Positions 34,914 to 46,126 are shown, counted from the first letter of the stretch. The stretch is 64,000 bases of DNA from Thelephora terrestris (GCA_015956445.1 WIUZ02000012.1:1-64000); one strand, 5' to 3'. Notes: generated by a model not told the origin, from the letters alone. Program-made: numbers and translations.

Positions 34914-35373
34914 TGTGATGATTTCGCCGTTTACCCCCTTTCATTTCCTTTATTTAACGCCTCATCACCACTAAGTCAGTTGGTGCCCTGCCCTAAACAC
35001 GGCGGTAAACTGTTTATTATGCAGTATGCCCTATGCTTAACGACTCAAAGTCCAATACGTGGAACGTGCTACTAGTCAAGATACCCCAGAAGACCCGAGG
35101 TATAATACGTGAACATGTACCGGCGGACCTTCACATGAAGATCCCCCCTACCTGGCCCTCCGTTGCCCCTGGACAACTAGTAGATATTCAGGCTACCGAC
35201 AACAAGGGATGTATTAATAAGTGTCGCGCGCTGACCTCTCGCAGAAGTCAACCGGTTTATTAATCTGACCCTTGGATTGGACTTATGAAAACCATTATGT
35301 TTTACGACTCATGGATCACGCACAATAGACAAGAAAGAAGATTCATTGGAAGCCAACAGTACAAAAGAGTTAT

Positions 35374-36637
35374 CTAATCAATATCTCTTCGGATCCTTTG
35401 TACTACTTCCAATGCCGATCTCACCAACTCCTCGTTCAACCAGTTCTGCTCCCGGATCTCGTTCGGGTCCACGTCCGACAAATCATCGTAATCTGGAAGC
35501 TCCGTATCAGAGTTTGGTTCACTATCGGGAACGAACTCGGCGTACGGATCATACTCCAGAGCAGGCCATTGACGGCGACTACCCCAAGGAGTAGACACGA
35601 ACTCAGGACGAGGAGTGTCCCTACGGACGACTCCTACGTTCTGATAGAATTCGTCGCTCCCGATCTCAATGACCTCATCATCGATAGGAACCAACCTATT
35701 CTCGTGACGGACCAACAAACGAGCGGGCGGCGACTCAGCCCGATTAGGGATGATCGGCGACCCGGCCCGATACGGAACCTCCGGCTCCTCTTCTTCAACT
35801 TGGACCTCCGGCTCGTTGCACCTCCTCTGAAGATCCCGGACTTCTCCGGTCAACTCGGAGACACGACGAGTAAGGCGGACCTAAAAGGAACAGGGTTAGA
35901 AGATGACAACTATCTTCGATCCCAGTCCCAGTACCTTATCGTCCTCCAATTCTCCGGTCTTCGCAACAAGGCTCCGGACCAAGTCCTTCAATGTGATCAC
36001 CTCTCCCTAAAAAGAAAGTTTGAGTTAGAAAGGTCAATTACTCCTGACCCAAACTTTCTTACCTTCAACCTGTCGATCGCCATACCGTGCTGCTCCTGCT
36101 CATCTTCAATCTTCAAGATGCCCTCATGACATCCGAGGAACTCCTTCTCCAGCTTCTCGATCTCTTCTCGATGACCATCAACTCGCTCATTTACATGAGC
36201 AATCTCATCCATCAACATGGACCCAACGTTACCCGTATGGATAACGCTGGCCTCCAACACAGAGTTGAAGGTCTCATTGGTCTCAGTGACGAACTCGACA
36301 CCCCTGTTAAGGAGTTCGGTTGCATAGGGGTTCGTCTCGATACGCGCCAACTTGCGCCGAGACACCCTACGAGAAGCCTGGATAAAGTCCCTAAAACCTA
36401 AAAGCGGAACGTCAGCAGACATGCTAAATATGTCAACCGGCATCCCGAACCTAAGTCGGTAAAACCCTCATTAGGGTCGGCGGTGGCGGTCCGGTCCATG
36501 ACGTTTCCCAAAGTGGGATAAGGACGAGAAGCATCACGACGGGCATGGGAGAAGCGGTCGATGTTGAAGTTGTTCTCCTGAACAGGAGAGTAGGAGGAAG
36601 AGCGACGAGTGGGATTACGAGTAGAAGCACGAGGCAT
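35374..36637 (-). CDS. Coiled-coil protein carried by LTR-like unit, copy A
   Basis: Four exons: 36637-36451, 36397-36063, 36006-35935 and 35880-35374. Introns are 53-56 bp. All junction phases agree, giving 366 aa. The N-terminus is basic and Ser/Arg rich (MPRASTRNPTRRSSSYSPV). The middle (about 85-225) is heptad-rich and predicted coiled coil. The C-terminal exon has IIPNRAESPPARLLVRHENR and an acidic stretch (DSEPNSDTELPDYDDLSDVD). I know no family. Exon 2 ends in a segment (EKEFLGCHEGILKIEDEQEQ) quite different from copies B and C, yet the exon is exactly the same length, 335 nt. Confidence 0.75.
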
Positions 36638-37074
36638 GTTGGCTGTGTGTGTGTGTAACAAAGGGAGGTTTGTTGAGAGACCCAGTCATCCAACCCCCTT
36701 TGGTTATATACCAAATGCCACGCCCCTTCCACAACTCAGGAGTTGAGTCATCATTTCTATTGTTTACTGCGCATGACCCACATGACATCATATGCCCCTA
36801 TTTCTTAGTCATATGCTCCCCTTTTGCCATTGGCTGTTAGTCAGTCATACCCACATTCCTTCCGAACATTCCCAGGCTACGTCATGCTTTGTAACTGCTT
36901 TGTAATGCTCTCAAATTGCTATTGGCCACCACACTTTCGTTTATCAGCTGATAATTTGTAGCATTAGTCACCACGTAACGCACAGACCATGCAGTGCTAC
37001 GCACGGACCATGTTTGTCTGTGTTTGTATCTTTAGGGTAGTTACATGTCACTGTCACGTCACAAATCTAAGTAG

Positions 37075-37082
37075 TATATATA
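37075..37082 (+). promoter_or_regulatory. TATA box of the LTR-like unit
   Basis: TATATATA lies 256 bp before the unit's 3' end, in a conserved context (GTAGTATATATACTCAGAG). It is also present in copies B and C. It is the likely LTR promoter, directed away from the antisense gene. Confidence 0.55.
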
Positions 37083-37755
37083 CTCAGAGTAGTTTAGCCT
37101 GTACTCCTTAGATTTGTTATCATCAGACTCTCCGTGACCTCTACTGCTGTGTGCTTAGAGCAAGAGTGCCTGAAGACCCTTGTCTCCTTCTTTCTCCTCT
37201 TCTCCAATCTAGTCTGTGAAGAGACTTCCGATATCCCTGGGTTTGCAACAGGGCTATAACTGTGTGATTGATCCTTGTGTGCGATAGGTTTGGATAACAA
37301 GAGTGTTATTGAACTGTAGAGGTTGCGTCGGCCTGACATAGACTGTGCGGTACGTTGAGGCTGCTTTTCACGGGAGCATACAGCATCAGACTGGCAATCC
37401 GTCTGCCTGAGAAGCGGTTGCAAGGGTGCACCGGCCAAGACTTTTGGGTCAAGAGATTGAGTTCAAAAGCAACCACTCGCAGCGAAAATCCCTTACTGTG
37501 TCCATGATAGTGATACATTGTCTGGATTATATCTTGATACCATGCTGGGTTAGGTGATTTACATGACTGGGCAGCATAGCACCTCGTGATATTTGGCGTT
37601 GTGGGGAGTGAGGCCGAGAAGAGTGGCGCTGGCTCGGGTACTACCAGGTGACGCACGAGGTAGCCTGGTGCTGTACTCCAATGCCATCAAAATATAAACA
37701 AAGATTTGGGGCCTAAATTTGTGGAAACAGGCCTATTGAAACGCAACCAGCTGTA

Positions 37756-38700
37756 GGCCCACTTTTTTGTTTATATTTTGATGGTATTGGGGCTTGGCAT
37801 CCTGGCATAACGCAATGCCGGAGGTAGACGTGTTTGAAGGGAATTCCTGGACAAAAATCCGGAGATTACACAACGGCATGTCAATTTAGGCGCTTCCATC
37901 GGGGATCATCGATGGTCATCGATGGCCACTCTTCGCCACTGTTTATCACTGTGGCAGTGAAGTGGAATGGGATGAGAGAGGATGAGAGACAGTTGTTGCA
38001 CATGGAGTGGGGTGAAGCATTACAGAAACCAGAGGTACATTGACCTAGATGGTTCCAGTGAGCCGCAGTGACTGGGGATGAGGTAGAGTGGAGATTGATT
38101 GTGACTTTGCAATCAATCTCCATTTCGTGTATCAGTCGATGTCTGACCAGTGAAATAGAATGGGGATTGATTGCTGATTGCATGTCAACCCCATCCCTAG
38201 AGTGAGGGAGAGTGGATATTGATTGCTGACGGTATGTCAGTCCATCCCCCGTCACTTCGTACCACTGGAAGTCACTTTTGACTTTATCCCAACCCTCAGG
38301 CACCCCCAATTTCCCCTTCTGATGTCATGAGTGGTACCATATATGGGCTTATTCATTGGATAAATGGCAGATCGACGGTAGATAGCCGGTGCCTGGTAGG
38401 TACCTATCATTGCAAATAGACCACTTATCATTTCGAATAGACACTTATCTTTTCAAATTGGCGGCTTTTGAGAGGGAAGTTCGTCCCGAAAAGCAAGTCA
38501 TTGAGTCAAATTAGAAGGCTGCGGAACGGCCTTTGAGAAGTTGGAGTTGACGCTGACAGATTGCCGGTTCTCATGGCCAAATATTGCACTCTATATCATA
38601 ACCTTCGATGTCCCCTACCTATAGAACGTACATAGGACAGCTGTATCCACACCACCTCCCTCTATTTCTCAGCTTTTCTTGCACTTGAATCGGCAGAGGC
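37756..38700. other. Mariner remnant and hairpin repeats, no gene
   Basis: After about 60 bp of the older mariner end the sequence holds three diverged units of roughly 65 bp (38087-38240), the first with a perfect 11-bp stem, GAGATTGATTG and CAATCAATCTC. At 38404-38455 a short AATAGAC-ACTTATC motif is repeated. No coding frame is convincing. Confidence 0.5.
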
Positions 38701-38706
38701 TGAGAG

Positions 38707-40954
38707 ATGGAAGCGGCTTTACCTACCCACACTGACGAGGACATTCGCGTAATTGTAAGACGTCACTAAGCACATATGATTCTGAGTTTCAGGTTGACTG
38801 TGGGAGGGAGTGCGGACAACGGGATTACTTTAACAACACACCCAGCCATCCGCTAACCAAGTAATCTAGATATGGGCCCGATGTTGCAGGGTCAGAGCGG
38901 CAGGGAGGGCGGGGTCCGACAATGGGGGAAGCTGGTGGAATTCAAGTGGGGATGGATACCTTGAAGATGGGCGGAGTGAGGAATGAGGGAAGCGAGGAAT
39001 CAGAGAAGCGAGTTTCGGATCTCTGCCAACATGGTATCTTTAGCTGGTAGTAATGTCAAATAAGTGTTTTCAAATAGTACCTAATAACTCATCATTGCCG
39101 ACAGTGCTGAGAACCCAAAAGCAAAGTTTACGCCCCAATGTTCTGATGATCCCCCCTTTCCCTTCAGGTTGCTATCACGGATATTGACTGGCTGGGCAAT
39201 CTTCGTCGAGCATACGAAGAGCTGGAGAGGTGCGTTCAACGGGCTCTCAACACGCAAGTGGGCGACAGCGTTCGTTTGACTGAGGCTCAGAATGAGGTCT
39301 TGTCGTATAGCCAAGCTGTCGAGCGGGTCTGTAAAATACTCCTCTGGCTAAAAAAGGTGTAATAACATAAATTTGAACATATGTTGTAGCACTCCCACCT
39401 CTTCTTGCCTGAAGAACTCTCAAATTGCTGGCAAAACACAGAATCTATGACAAATTACTTGGACCAAGCACGGCATGCCTCCAGCGACCCATTGGAAGAC
39501 GCAGCTATTCCGTTCGTAAGCATCGTTAGAACTGGTAAACGCGGACGTCCAAGGGTTGAGATAGAGCCAAATCTGCTCTCAACTGCTCTTTTGTTGCGAC
39601 CGAAGACAAAGGTTGCAAAGACTGCAAGTTGTTCGGCTCGAACCATCCGTAGAAGAGAGCTGGACTATGGGATTGAGATGCCCGGAGCAAGCCATCCCCA
39701 TCCCCAACAGGTTGGCAGAGATAACACCAACTCTCTCCCCCACTCAGAAGAAATCAGCGACGAGGAACTTGACCGGTGTTTGGCCATCATCATACAAGAT
39801 TTTCCCTCTTTTGGACGACGGATGGCGACATCATGTCTTCGAGAAAACAGTGTTATGGTTTCGGAGGCACGCATGAGGGAGTTGTTTCTCCGAACCAGTG
39901 GAGTTCCCGACACATTTGGCGGTCGAAGGGTCCACCGCCGCAGGTATCAGGTAGCTGGCGCTAACTCACTCTGGCATCATGACGGTCAACACGGTATTTG
40001 TCATGCCCAGACGCCAGCATTTGAAAGACTTAACTAGTCCCTAGGCTTAATTCGATGGAAGATTGTGATCCACGCATTTGTTGACAGCAAGAGTCGACTG
40101 GTGGTTGGCATCCGAGCCAATAATAACAACCGTGCAGATACAGTGCTTGGGCTCTTCCTCGATGCCGCCTCCGTCCACGGGATACCCAGCCGTGTAAGGG
40201 GAGACCATGGTACAGAGAATGTGAGAGTGGCGGAGTGGATGGAGGAGAACCAGGGCACAGGGAGGGGGTCTTATATCTGGGGGAGGTTAATTAGCCCGTT
40301 TTCTGCCTTTCAAGATTGCAGTTCTCACAACCCTTCCTTGATAGAAGCGTCCACAACAGTCGGATTGAAAGGATCTGGTACGACGTCACTGAGGGGTTTG
40401 GTGGAAAGTGGAAGAACCTTTTCACCAACCTAGAGGCCAACGAAGGGCTAGATGTCGACAACCCAGCTCACATTTGGCTCCTCCAACACCTTTTCCTGAA
40501 CCAAATCAACCAGGACTCTCTTTCCTGGGCAGAAGCTTGGAATAACCATAAGCTCCAGATTAGAGGTGAACCGCAACAGACCCCTCATGAAATGTTCTTT
40601 TTCAGTATGATTGAGGACGGCCCTCGAGGTCTCAACGGCCCGCGTCAGGGGGACCAGGATGGTTTAGAAGGCCGGGACCTGTACTTGTACAGGGTCGATT
40701 GGGAGGTTATGGAAGACGATGAGCTCATGACCAATCACCGTTATTACAATCCCACCCCGCCCGACAATCCATTCAGCACCGCTCCCTCTTCCCTATCCGA
40801 GGTAGAATGCACCCCCCCAAACTGTCCTCTCTCTGCCGAGGGTGTTAGTCAGCTGGATCGTTACCTCTCCCAAGTCGCGGACGTTGACTCACGAAGCATG
40901 CTCGTCCGAAGAACTATCTGGATTCAAGCCCTCTGCACTTGTAGTCAGATTTAA
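38707..40954 (+). CDS. DD35E integrase-core transposase, five exons, intact
   Basis: Exons are 38707-38754, 39168-39326, 39390-39993, 40045-40285 and 40345-40954; phases all agree (553 aa). The integrase-like core has D in SLWHHDGQH (residue about 267), D in SRVRGDHGTE (about 324) and E in NSRIERIWYD (about 359). The second D and E are exactly 35 apart, the DD35E spacing of rve-type integrases and IS3-like transposases. Conserved flanks include LIRWKIVIHAFVDSKSRL and FLNQINQ. An upstream basic block with GKRGRPRV may bind DNA. The family resembles integrase-core genes scattered in mushrooms and animals, possibly IS3EU-like; that name is a guess. It is convergent with the next gene, 73 bp away. 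Confidence 0.78.
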
Positions 40955-41027
40955 TATGTTTCTGCCACCCCGGGGGTTGGTCGATAATATAATCCAACAT
41001 ATGTTTATCGATGTACAAATCTTCGAC

Positions 41028-42347
41028 CTAAGACTCCTCTGCATACTCCAGACCACCTTGTAAAACAGGTCTGAGCTCGGCACTCGACAACTGACGACCC
41101 GATTGAGAGAACTCGGTGCACTTACCTTGGTTGGCTTCTTGCACCATTGCTGAAAGCAACGGCTTAAGCTCTGTATTCCCGTACCTCGTTGTGGTCCAAT
41201 TTACAGGAAGCAGCTTGTCTCTGTCCCTCACCCACAAACCCACTACACTCCAAGCAGCTTGGTGTGCATCAAGCCCAAAACTTGCCCCACCCCTGTGCTC
41301 AACATAAGATTGGAGGGACATGATCCGGTTGTACATAGTCAACTTGTTTCTCCAGGTGGTCGATGAGTAAGCTAGACCCATGCTGTCTATGAAATAATCC
41401 AGAGTAAGAGGGTATCGACCCCCTGCACTGGTACAAAACTCTCCCTTGCTGATTCTGTTATTGCTCCGGACCTTGATTCCCAGTGCTTCCACTGCGTGAA
41501 GTAGGAGTACGGAATCGACAAAGTCCCTGTAAGCAGTGCCCCACCCAGTATCTTGGTTGTCCCGGATCATTTGAACCAGCCATCCAAACTGGGCTCGCAT
41601 CTCTGCCACTGTCTGACATTCCTCCTCCTCCTCCTCTTCGTTGACAGGAAGAGACATAACAGGAGAAGGTGGGCCCCAACCTGTAATTGACGAGTGTTCT
41701 GGAAATAGATCAGGGGCTGGAGAGGGAGACCTTCTATCCAAAACAGAGCTGCCTTCCAAGAACAAAGGAAGAGGCGAACAGCTGGATCTTTGTTCTCCAG
41801 CCGGCGGGTCTGGAAACAAGATCAACTTTCATTCCTTCAACGAGGACCTGAGAGTCACCTTCAGCGGAGGATCCCATTGGCCCTGGCCAGTCTGTGCTGT
41901 AGGTAAAAAGATTCTCAAACAGAGAGGAAGCGGTCATTGAGGTTAGGACAGCGCCTTCGTGAGTGTGAGACTCCGGTATCTCGGAAGGGGGTTCCTGGGG
42001 ATTCAGAGAAACTTGGTTGGGATTTGAAGAGGCTTCCTCAGGATTTGAAGAGGCTTCCTCAGGATGCGAAGCTGTTTCATCGGGATGCGAAGCTGTTTCA
42101 TCGGGATGCGAAGCTGCTTTATCGGGATCTGAAGCTGTTTCTTCAGGATTCAATGGAGTTCATAGGAGCGAGATGTTATCCTGAAAAGCTCCGGGGTAGT
42201 CGAGAACTGTGCTTCCATACCATCCGCCTGGGCGCGTTCTACCTGCGCTTCTGTCAGCGTAAAAGCCTCCCGACGGTTGATGTTTTGCCTTCGGCGGCGA
42301 CTAGATCTTCTTAGGAGAGGCTCATTGGATTGTTCTCCACCTTGCAT
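41028..42347 (-). CDS. Unknown protein with heptapeptide repeats
   Basis: The last exon (about 41815-41028) is a long clean frame: Pro/Ser-rich start, a Glu run (NEEEEEEECQTVAEM), then a globular part (QFGWLVQMIRDNQDTGWGTAYRDF...YPLTLDYFIDSMGLAYSSTTWRNKL). Upstream pieces include seven-residue repeats of the type HPDETAS coded by 21-bp DNA repeats, and an N-terminus MQGGEQSNEPLLRRSSRRRR. At least two introns or frame breaks lie between; the TTTCCAG acceptor before ACCCGCC at about 41815 is likely. No family is recognised. It is tail-to-tail with the DD35E gene and shares strand with the next gene, suggesting one mobile unit. Confidence 0.5.
42014..42150. repeat. 21-bp tandem repeats inside coding sequence
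   Basis: About six units such as GGATGCGAAGCTGTTTCATCG, read on the minus strand as seven-residue repeats. Length keeps the frame. Confidence 0.8.
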
Positions 42348-42638
42348 TTTGATTTTTGGTGGGGTGCCGGGGATGGGAGATACGCAGAAAATGGCACTAT
42401 TCCCCGACAGCCCAAAATGAAGTCATGTGAGCCTGTGAAGTTTTTGGCCACCAGGAGCCTTTGTAGGTCACAGAGGAAGTTGGAAGGCCGTTTCAAAAAT
42501 GCAGTCTAAGTGAAGAGGAGATCCGTCACATCTGCTGGCTGAAAAAAGTAGGGGACTGGCAATGCGTATGTACTTGAAAATTGAGGGGGGGTGAAACCAG
42601 GGGCGAGGTGGAAGATATTCTAGACGATCGCAGGAAAG

Positions 42639-45235
42639 TTACAAGGTTGCTATTGAACACTCCTTTGTCAAAAATTCCCTCCCGATGATCCTCCACTTAT
42701 CGAAAAACCGCTTTGTTTGGGACTGGTATCTCAGGTTTTTTGCCCATTGTTTCGTAGAATATGGTTGGGTTCCACCCTCTTGGATTTTCTTGAGACGCCC
42801 CCGGAACCATCTTTCGCACAACGGCGTCCAGCACCCAAAATCAAGACCGGATCCTTCCCAGGTGTTAACCTTGGGCCACCAAGACAAGTCCTTCGTCTGA
42901 TTTCCCTTCCCTGCTCTGGGGTGAGCTCGACGAAGTTGGTTGAAGTGAAATCACCAACCGGTTAGGATCTCATAACCTCCGACAAGGTAAAACCACTCGC
43001 CCTCAGTAAGCTCGTGACGCCAGTACTCCTTCTTCTCCACCTTCAAAGAGGACCCTGAGTCGGGATAGGTGTCGAGTAGGATGTCGAAGGACCCTTCTAT
43101 CCCGAGCACCTCCCTAGCAATTCGCCAGGCAATCCCCCCCCCGAAAAAAGGCTGCTGCTGCAATGTAAGGACGTTCATGGAAGAGGGTCCGGACCCTCAA
43201 CATGTAGGCCCTGAAATCCTCTGGGTTGAGCTGCCAATTTTCATCCCGGACAGGAAATGTGAGGATGTTGAAGTTTGGGGGAACAGAAGGTCCGGCAGCT
43301 GGGTACAAGAGGGTGAACTTTGAACTGTTGAGCAAGAGGTAGTTCAAGTGGCTTTCGAGCTTCGCCGCAGTCCCTGCTCTCCATACCTCAAGAATGGACA
43401 AGGGATGGTGGAACACCAACTGCCTCGAGTCGCCCGCATCGATGAAAGTGAAAACTTCGCCCTGGGTGGAAAGCTCGACCAAACTTGAGACAATCATCGT
43501 GTTTCTGATTCCGTTCTTCCAGGTCTGTTGAAACGTCTCATTGGGGGGAGAATTTTTGCTGAGGTCAGAATGACCGTCGGGGAGCTGGCCAGAGAGGATG
43601 CAGGCGATGAAATTATTGAGGTGTTCTGCCTTTTCTTTGGACGGCTCCAAACCGAGGATTCGGTGTGATTGTGCCTTATCGAAGGGAAAGATGACAGGGT
43701 GGGTCGAGGTGGGATCACAAGTTAGATAACCGTATCGGCGGTATAAGAACTCGAGCGTTGAAGGGTTGTGGTCAGGGAGGGTGGCGGGCAGGCCGGGTTC
43801 TGCGTACCAGCGCCCCAGAATAAGGGGGTCGTCGTTGTTTACTCCTTCGTCCAGATCATCTGGCGGTCCAGTCTCGACTGCGGGTGCCCACTTGAAAGGA
43901 CAGTAGTCCCAAAAGTTACGTCGTGGATCGAAGACCATCACCTCTTCATACCAAAGTTCCCAGCTCTCTGCAACTACGGACCGGTCCTGTAGAATTCTAA
44001 AAAATCCACCAGAATTGCAGGCCTCCCAGATGTAGACCCTTGCTCCAGACTTTCCGGGAGCATGAAACTTTAGGGCATTCCGTTCCCGAGACAGCCAGGC
44101 CTTCTTCTCGTCATTGGACACAGTCTCGAAATGATTCTTATCAGCTTCCTCTCGTTCTCGGAAGAAGGATTCCCAACTCCTGTACCATCGACCGCCAGTT
44201 GGAATGCGAGTGGGGGGGGGTCGGCGATTCGGGACAGACGGGGGTGTTGAGGTTGACATCGTCGGTCGACAGCTCTGCGGGTGGGTTGTTGCAGGGAACC
44301 GGCAAAGAATCTGTTGGGTTGGCTGGAAGGGAGGGAGCGGCGGCACGTTTGGCGATCAGGGCTTCGTTGTGCTCAGCTGCCACTTTGTGTCGGGCGTCGT
44401 AAACCTGCTGCCGAGTCGGCAACCAACTGTTTGCCACAACAAAGCCCCCGTCCAATCTTTCATAGGAATTGTGTTTGGGGAAGAAAACCCAGATTGGAAC
44501 GCCGAAGTTCAACGCGTTTGAAAGCCATCTGACCGAGGTCGTACGGGGACAGACCTCCACGCCGACGAAATTTCTTTCTTTCCATTGCCTATAAACCGCA
44601 TCCCAGACGCTGTCTACCCAAACTGGCCCACATCGGGCCAAAAGGGCCTTCCACCAAAGCTGATCGACCAAGTTTGCATCCCATTTGTACCGCATAGAGA
44701 CCAAGTACACGAGGTACGCAAGCCTGTGGACAAATCCCTTTCTGCTCTTCTCCGAGGATATACTTGCTCCACGCTGGGTTTTATGGCCTCGAGTGAACCC
44801 GAAGCGAACGGGCGATTCAGGTTCTACATGGCCGAGCTCCACTAGCATTCCCCCGCTGACTACTTCGATGGAAGCGGTTAACTTGTTGTCCAGAGATGCC
44901 CAGAGTATACGAGTGTCCTCGTCCAAGAACCACCGCCCGTCTTTTTGAACGTAGTCCCGGGTTCGGCACTTGAGGGGCTCCAGAAGGTGACTTTGGAACG
45001 GACGTTCCTTTGGGAGGTATGCGTGGTAGTCCATGCCCTCCTTGATCCAGCTAAGTCTAGCCGGCAAGTTGGGGCTTACTCCAGGGGCCTCGGCAACAGA
45101 GGCAGGCAGATAGCTTTCGAAGGACGTCACAACATCTTTCATATTTGGGCAAAAGACCCGGAGGGATGACTTTTCTCCTGAGGGGAAGAGGGTCAATTGA
45201 TTAGGCATGACGAGAATCTGCCATTCAAGCGTCAT
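42639..45235 (-). CDS. Large unknown protein with two homopolymer frameshifts
   Basis: The N-terminal frame (45235-44141) starts MTLEWQILVMPNQLTLFPSG. It should join the frame 44346-43114 at GGRWYRSWESFF, but a run of nine G (44212-44220) shifts it. That frame in turn continues as GGGIAWRIAREVLGIEGSFD after a run of nine C (43134-43142), then through a probable intron (about 42955-42913) to WWPKVNTWEGSGLDFG, ending at 42639. The product would be about 800 aa, globular, with no domain I recognise (blocks include YRRYGYLTCDPTSTHPVIFPFD and HLNNFIACILSGQLPDGHSDL). Both breaks lie in 9-base homopolymers, so sequencing error is possible and the gene may be intact. Confidence 0.55.
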
Positions 45236-45770
45236 CAGCCACGTACAACCCCCACCGATGCAGGGACCAAAGATGAACCTTTATTTGGGGTTTGAAATTC
45301 TGTGGGGCTGGTTTCGGTCGAAGTTTTTCGCGTCCTACGAATCAGAGGCACGGGGAGGGCGGAAAGGAGATGTCGGGCCAAGCAGGAAGTAGCGAGCTTA
45401 AATCGGGAGGAGGGCACGGTCGTCACGTGAATCGTAGGCAAATTGCTTCAGAGTCCGAGTCCGTAAATATTACTCATTATGTAACGATACGAGGGGAGGT
45501 CAGTTCTGTGAATACAGAAAATGCCATTCTGGAAGACGACGTAAAACGAGCTTGTGATGAGTTCAGGGAGGACTGGTAGGCTGCCTAAGGACGATCGGGA
45601 AACAACTGAAAAATACCATTCAACGGACGCGAATGGACAATACTTGCTGACAATAAAGCCACGTCGTTGGCTAGGTAGACTCCAAAGTGGAAAAACCACC
45701 CAAGAGGACCTAGAGCAGTTGGCAAGGATGAGAGAAACCCTCTGACAAGATATCGCATTGTTGACAAGCT
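45236..45770. other. Upstream region of the 45-kb gene
   Basis: No gene is seen. It links the ATG at 45235 to the minisatellite and palindrome block that also lies upstream of the oxygenase relic. Confidence 0.4.
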
Positions 45771-45974
45771 GAAAGCCCCCAGAACCCACAGCAGCCAGAG
45801 CCGCGTAAACCGACAGGCGGTGAACACGGACAAAGCAAACCCTCGACGAGATAGCAATGTCGTTGATGAGGTGAAAGCCCCCAGAACCCACAGCAGCCAG
45901 AGCCACGTAAACCGACAGGCAGTGAACACGGACAGAAGCAAACCTCCGACGCAACAGCGTGTCGTTGATGAGGT
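45771..45974. repeat. 102-bp minisatellite, two units
   Basis: Units start at 45771 and 45873 (GAAAGCCCCCAGAACCCACA). The same unit recurs at about 52042-52243. Confidence 0.85.
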
Positions 45975-45990
45975 GCAAAGTTCCGGCACA

Positions 45991-46126
45991 GTTCACACCC
46001 GATATATCAGGTGAGAACGAGTGCAACAGGGAGGTGCGAGACCCAGTTCACACCCGATAGTTCAGGTGAGAACGAGCGAGACAGGAGGCGCAAGACCAGT
46101 TCACACCCGATAATTCAGGTGAGAAC
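45991..46126. repeat. Three phased 28-bp palindromes (module X)
   Basis: GTTCACACCCGATA followed at once by TATCAGGTGAGAAC, an imperfect palindrome (2 of 14 mismatched). Copies are at 45991, 46046 and 46099, spaced 55 and 53 bp, about five helical turns. Related copies are at 52261, 52316, 54076 and 54129. Confidence 0.85.

Larger units (their letters stand above)
34914..37338 (+). mobile_element. 2.4-kb LTR-like unit, copy A
   Basis: It begins TGTGATGATTTCGCCG, ends GTCGGCCTGACA, and is flanked by perfect TAGAC duplications (34909-34913 and 37339-37343). TGT...ACA ends with 5-bp duplications are the mark of retroviral-type integrase. There is no internal region or second LTR, so it reads as a solo LTR of unusual size. 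A TATATATA box (37075-37082) lies about 260 bp from the 3' end, as expected of a U3-R boundary. The region upstream carries an antisense four-exon gene. Confidence 0.85.
34485..37753 (+). mobile_element. Tc1/mariner-like element, hosting LTR-like unit A
   Basis: It has inverted ends of about 85 bp starting CAGCTGGTTGCGTTTCAATA, flanked by TA on both sides (34483-34484 and 37754-37755). Removing the 2425-bp LTR-like unit and one 5-bp duplication leaves about 840 bp, too short for a full transposase, so the copy was already internally deleted. Confidence 0.85.

Noticed and set aside
34914-37338. A conventional DNA transposon with TIRs
   Set aside because: Ends share only TGT/ACA and duplications are 5 bp in all three copies, which fits LTR integration better.
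44141-44346. Two independent overlapping genes at this site
   Set aside because: The two minus-strand frames join naturally at GGRWYRSWESFF after a one-base change in the G9 run, so a single gene is simpler.
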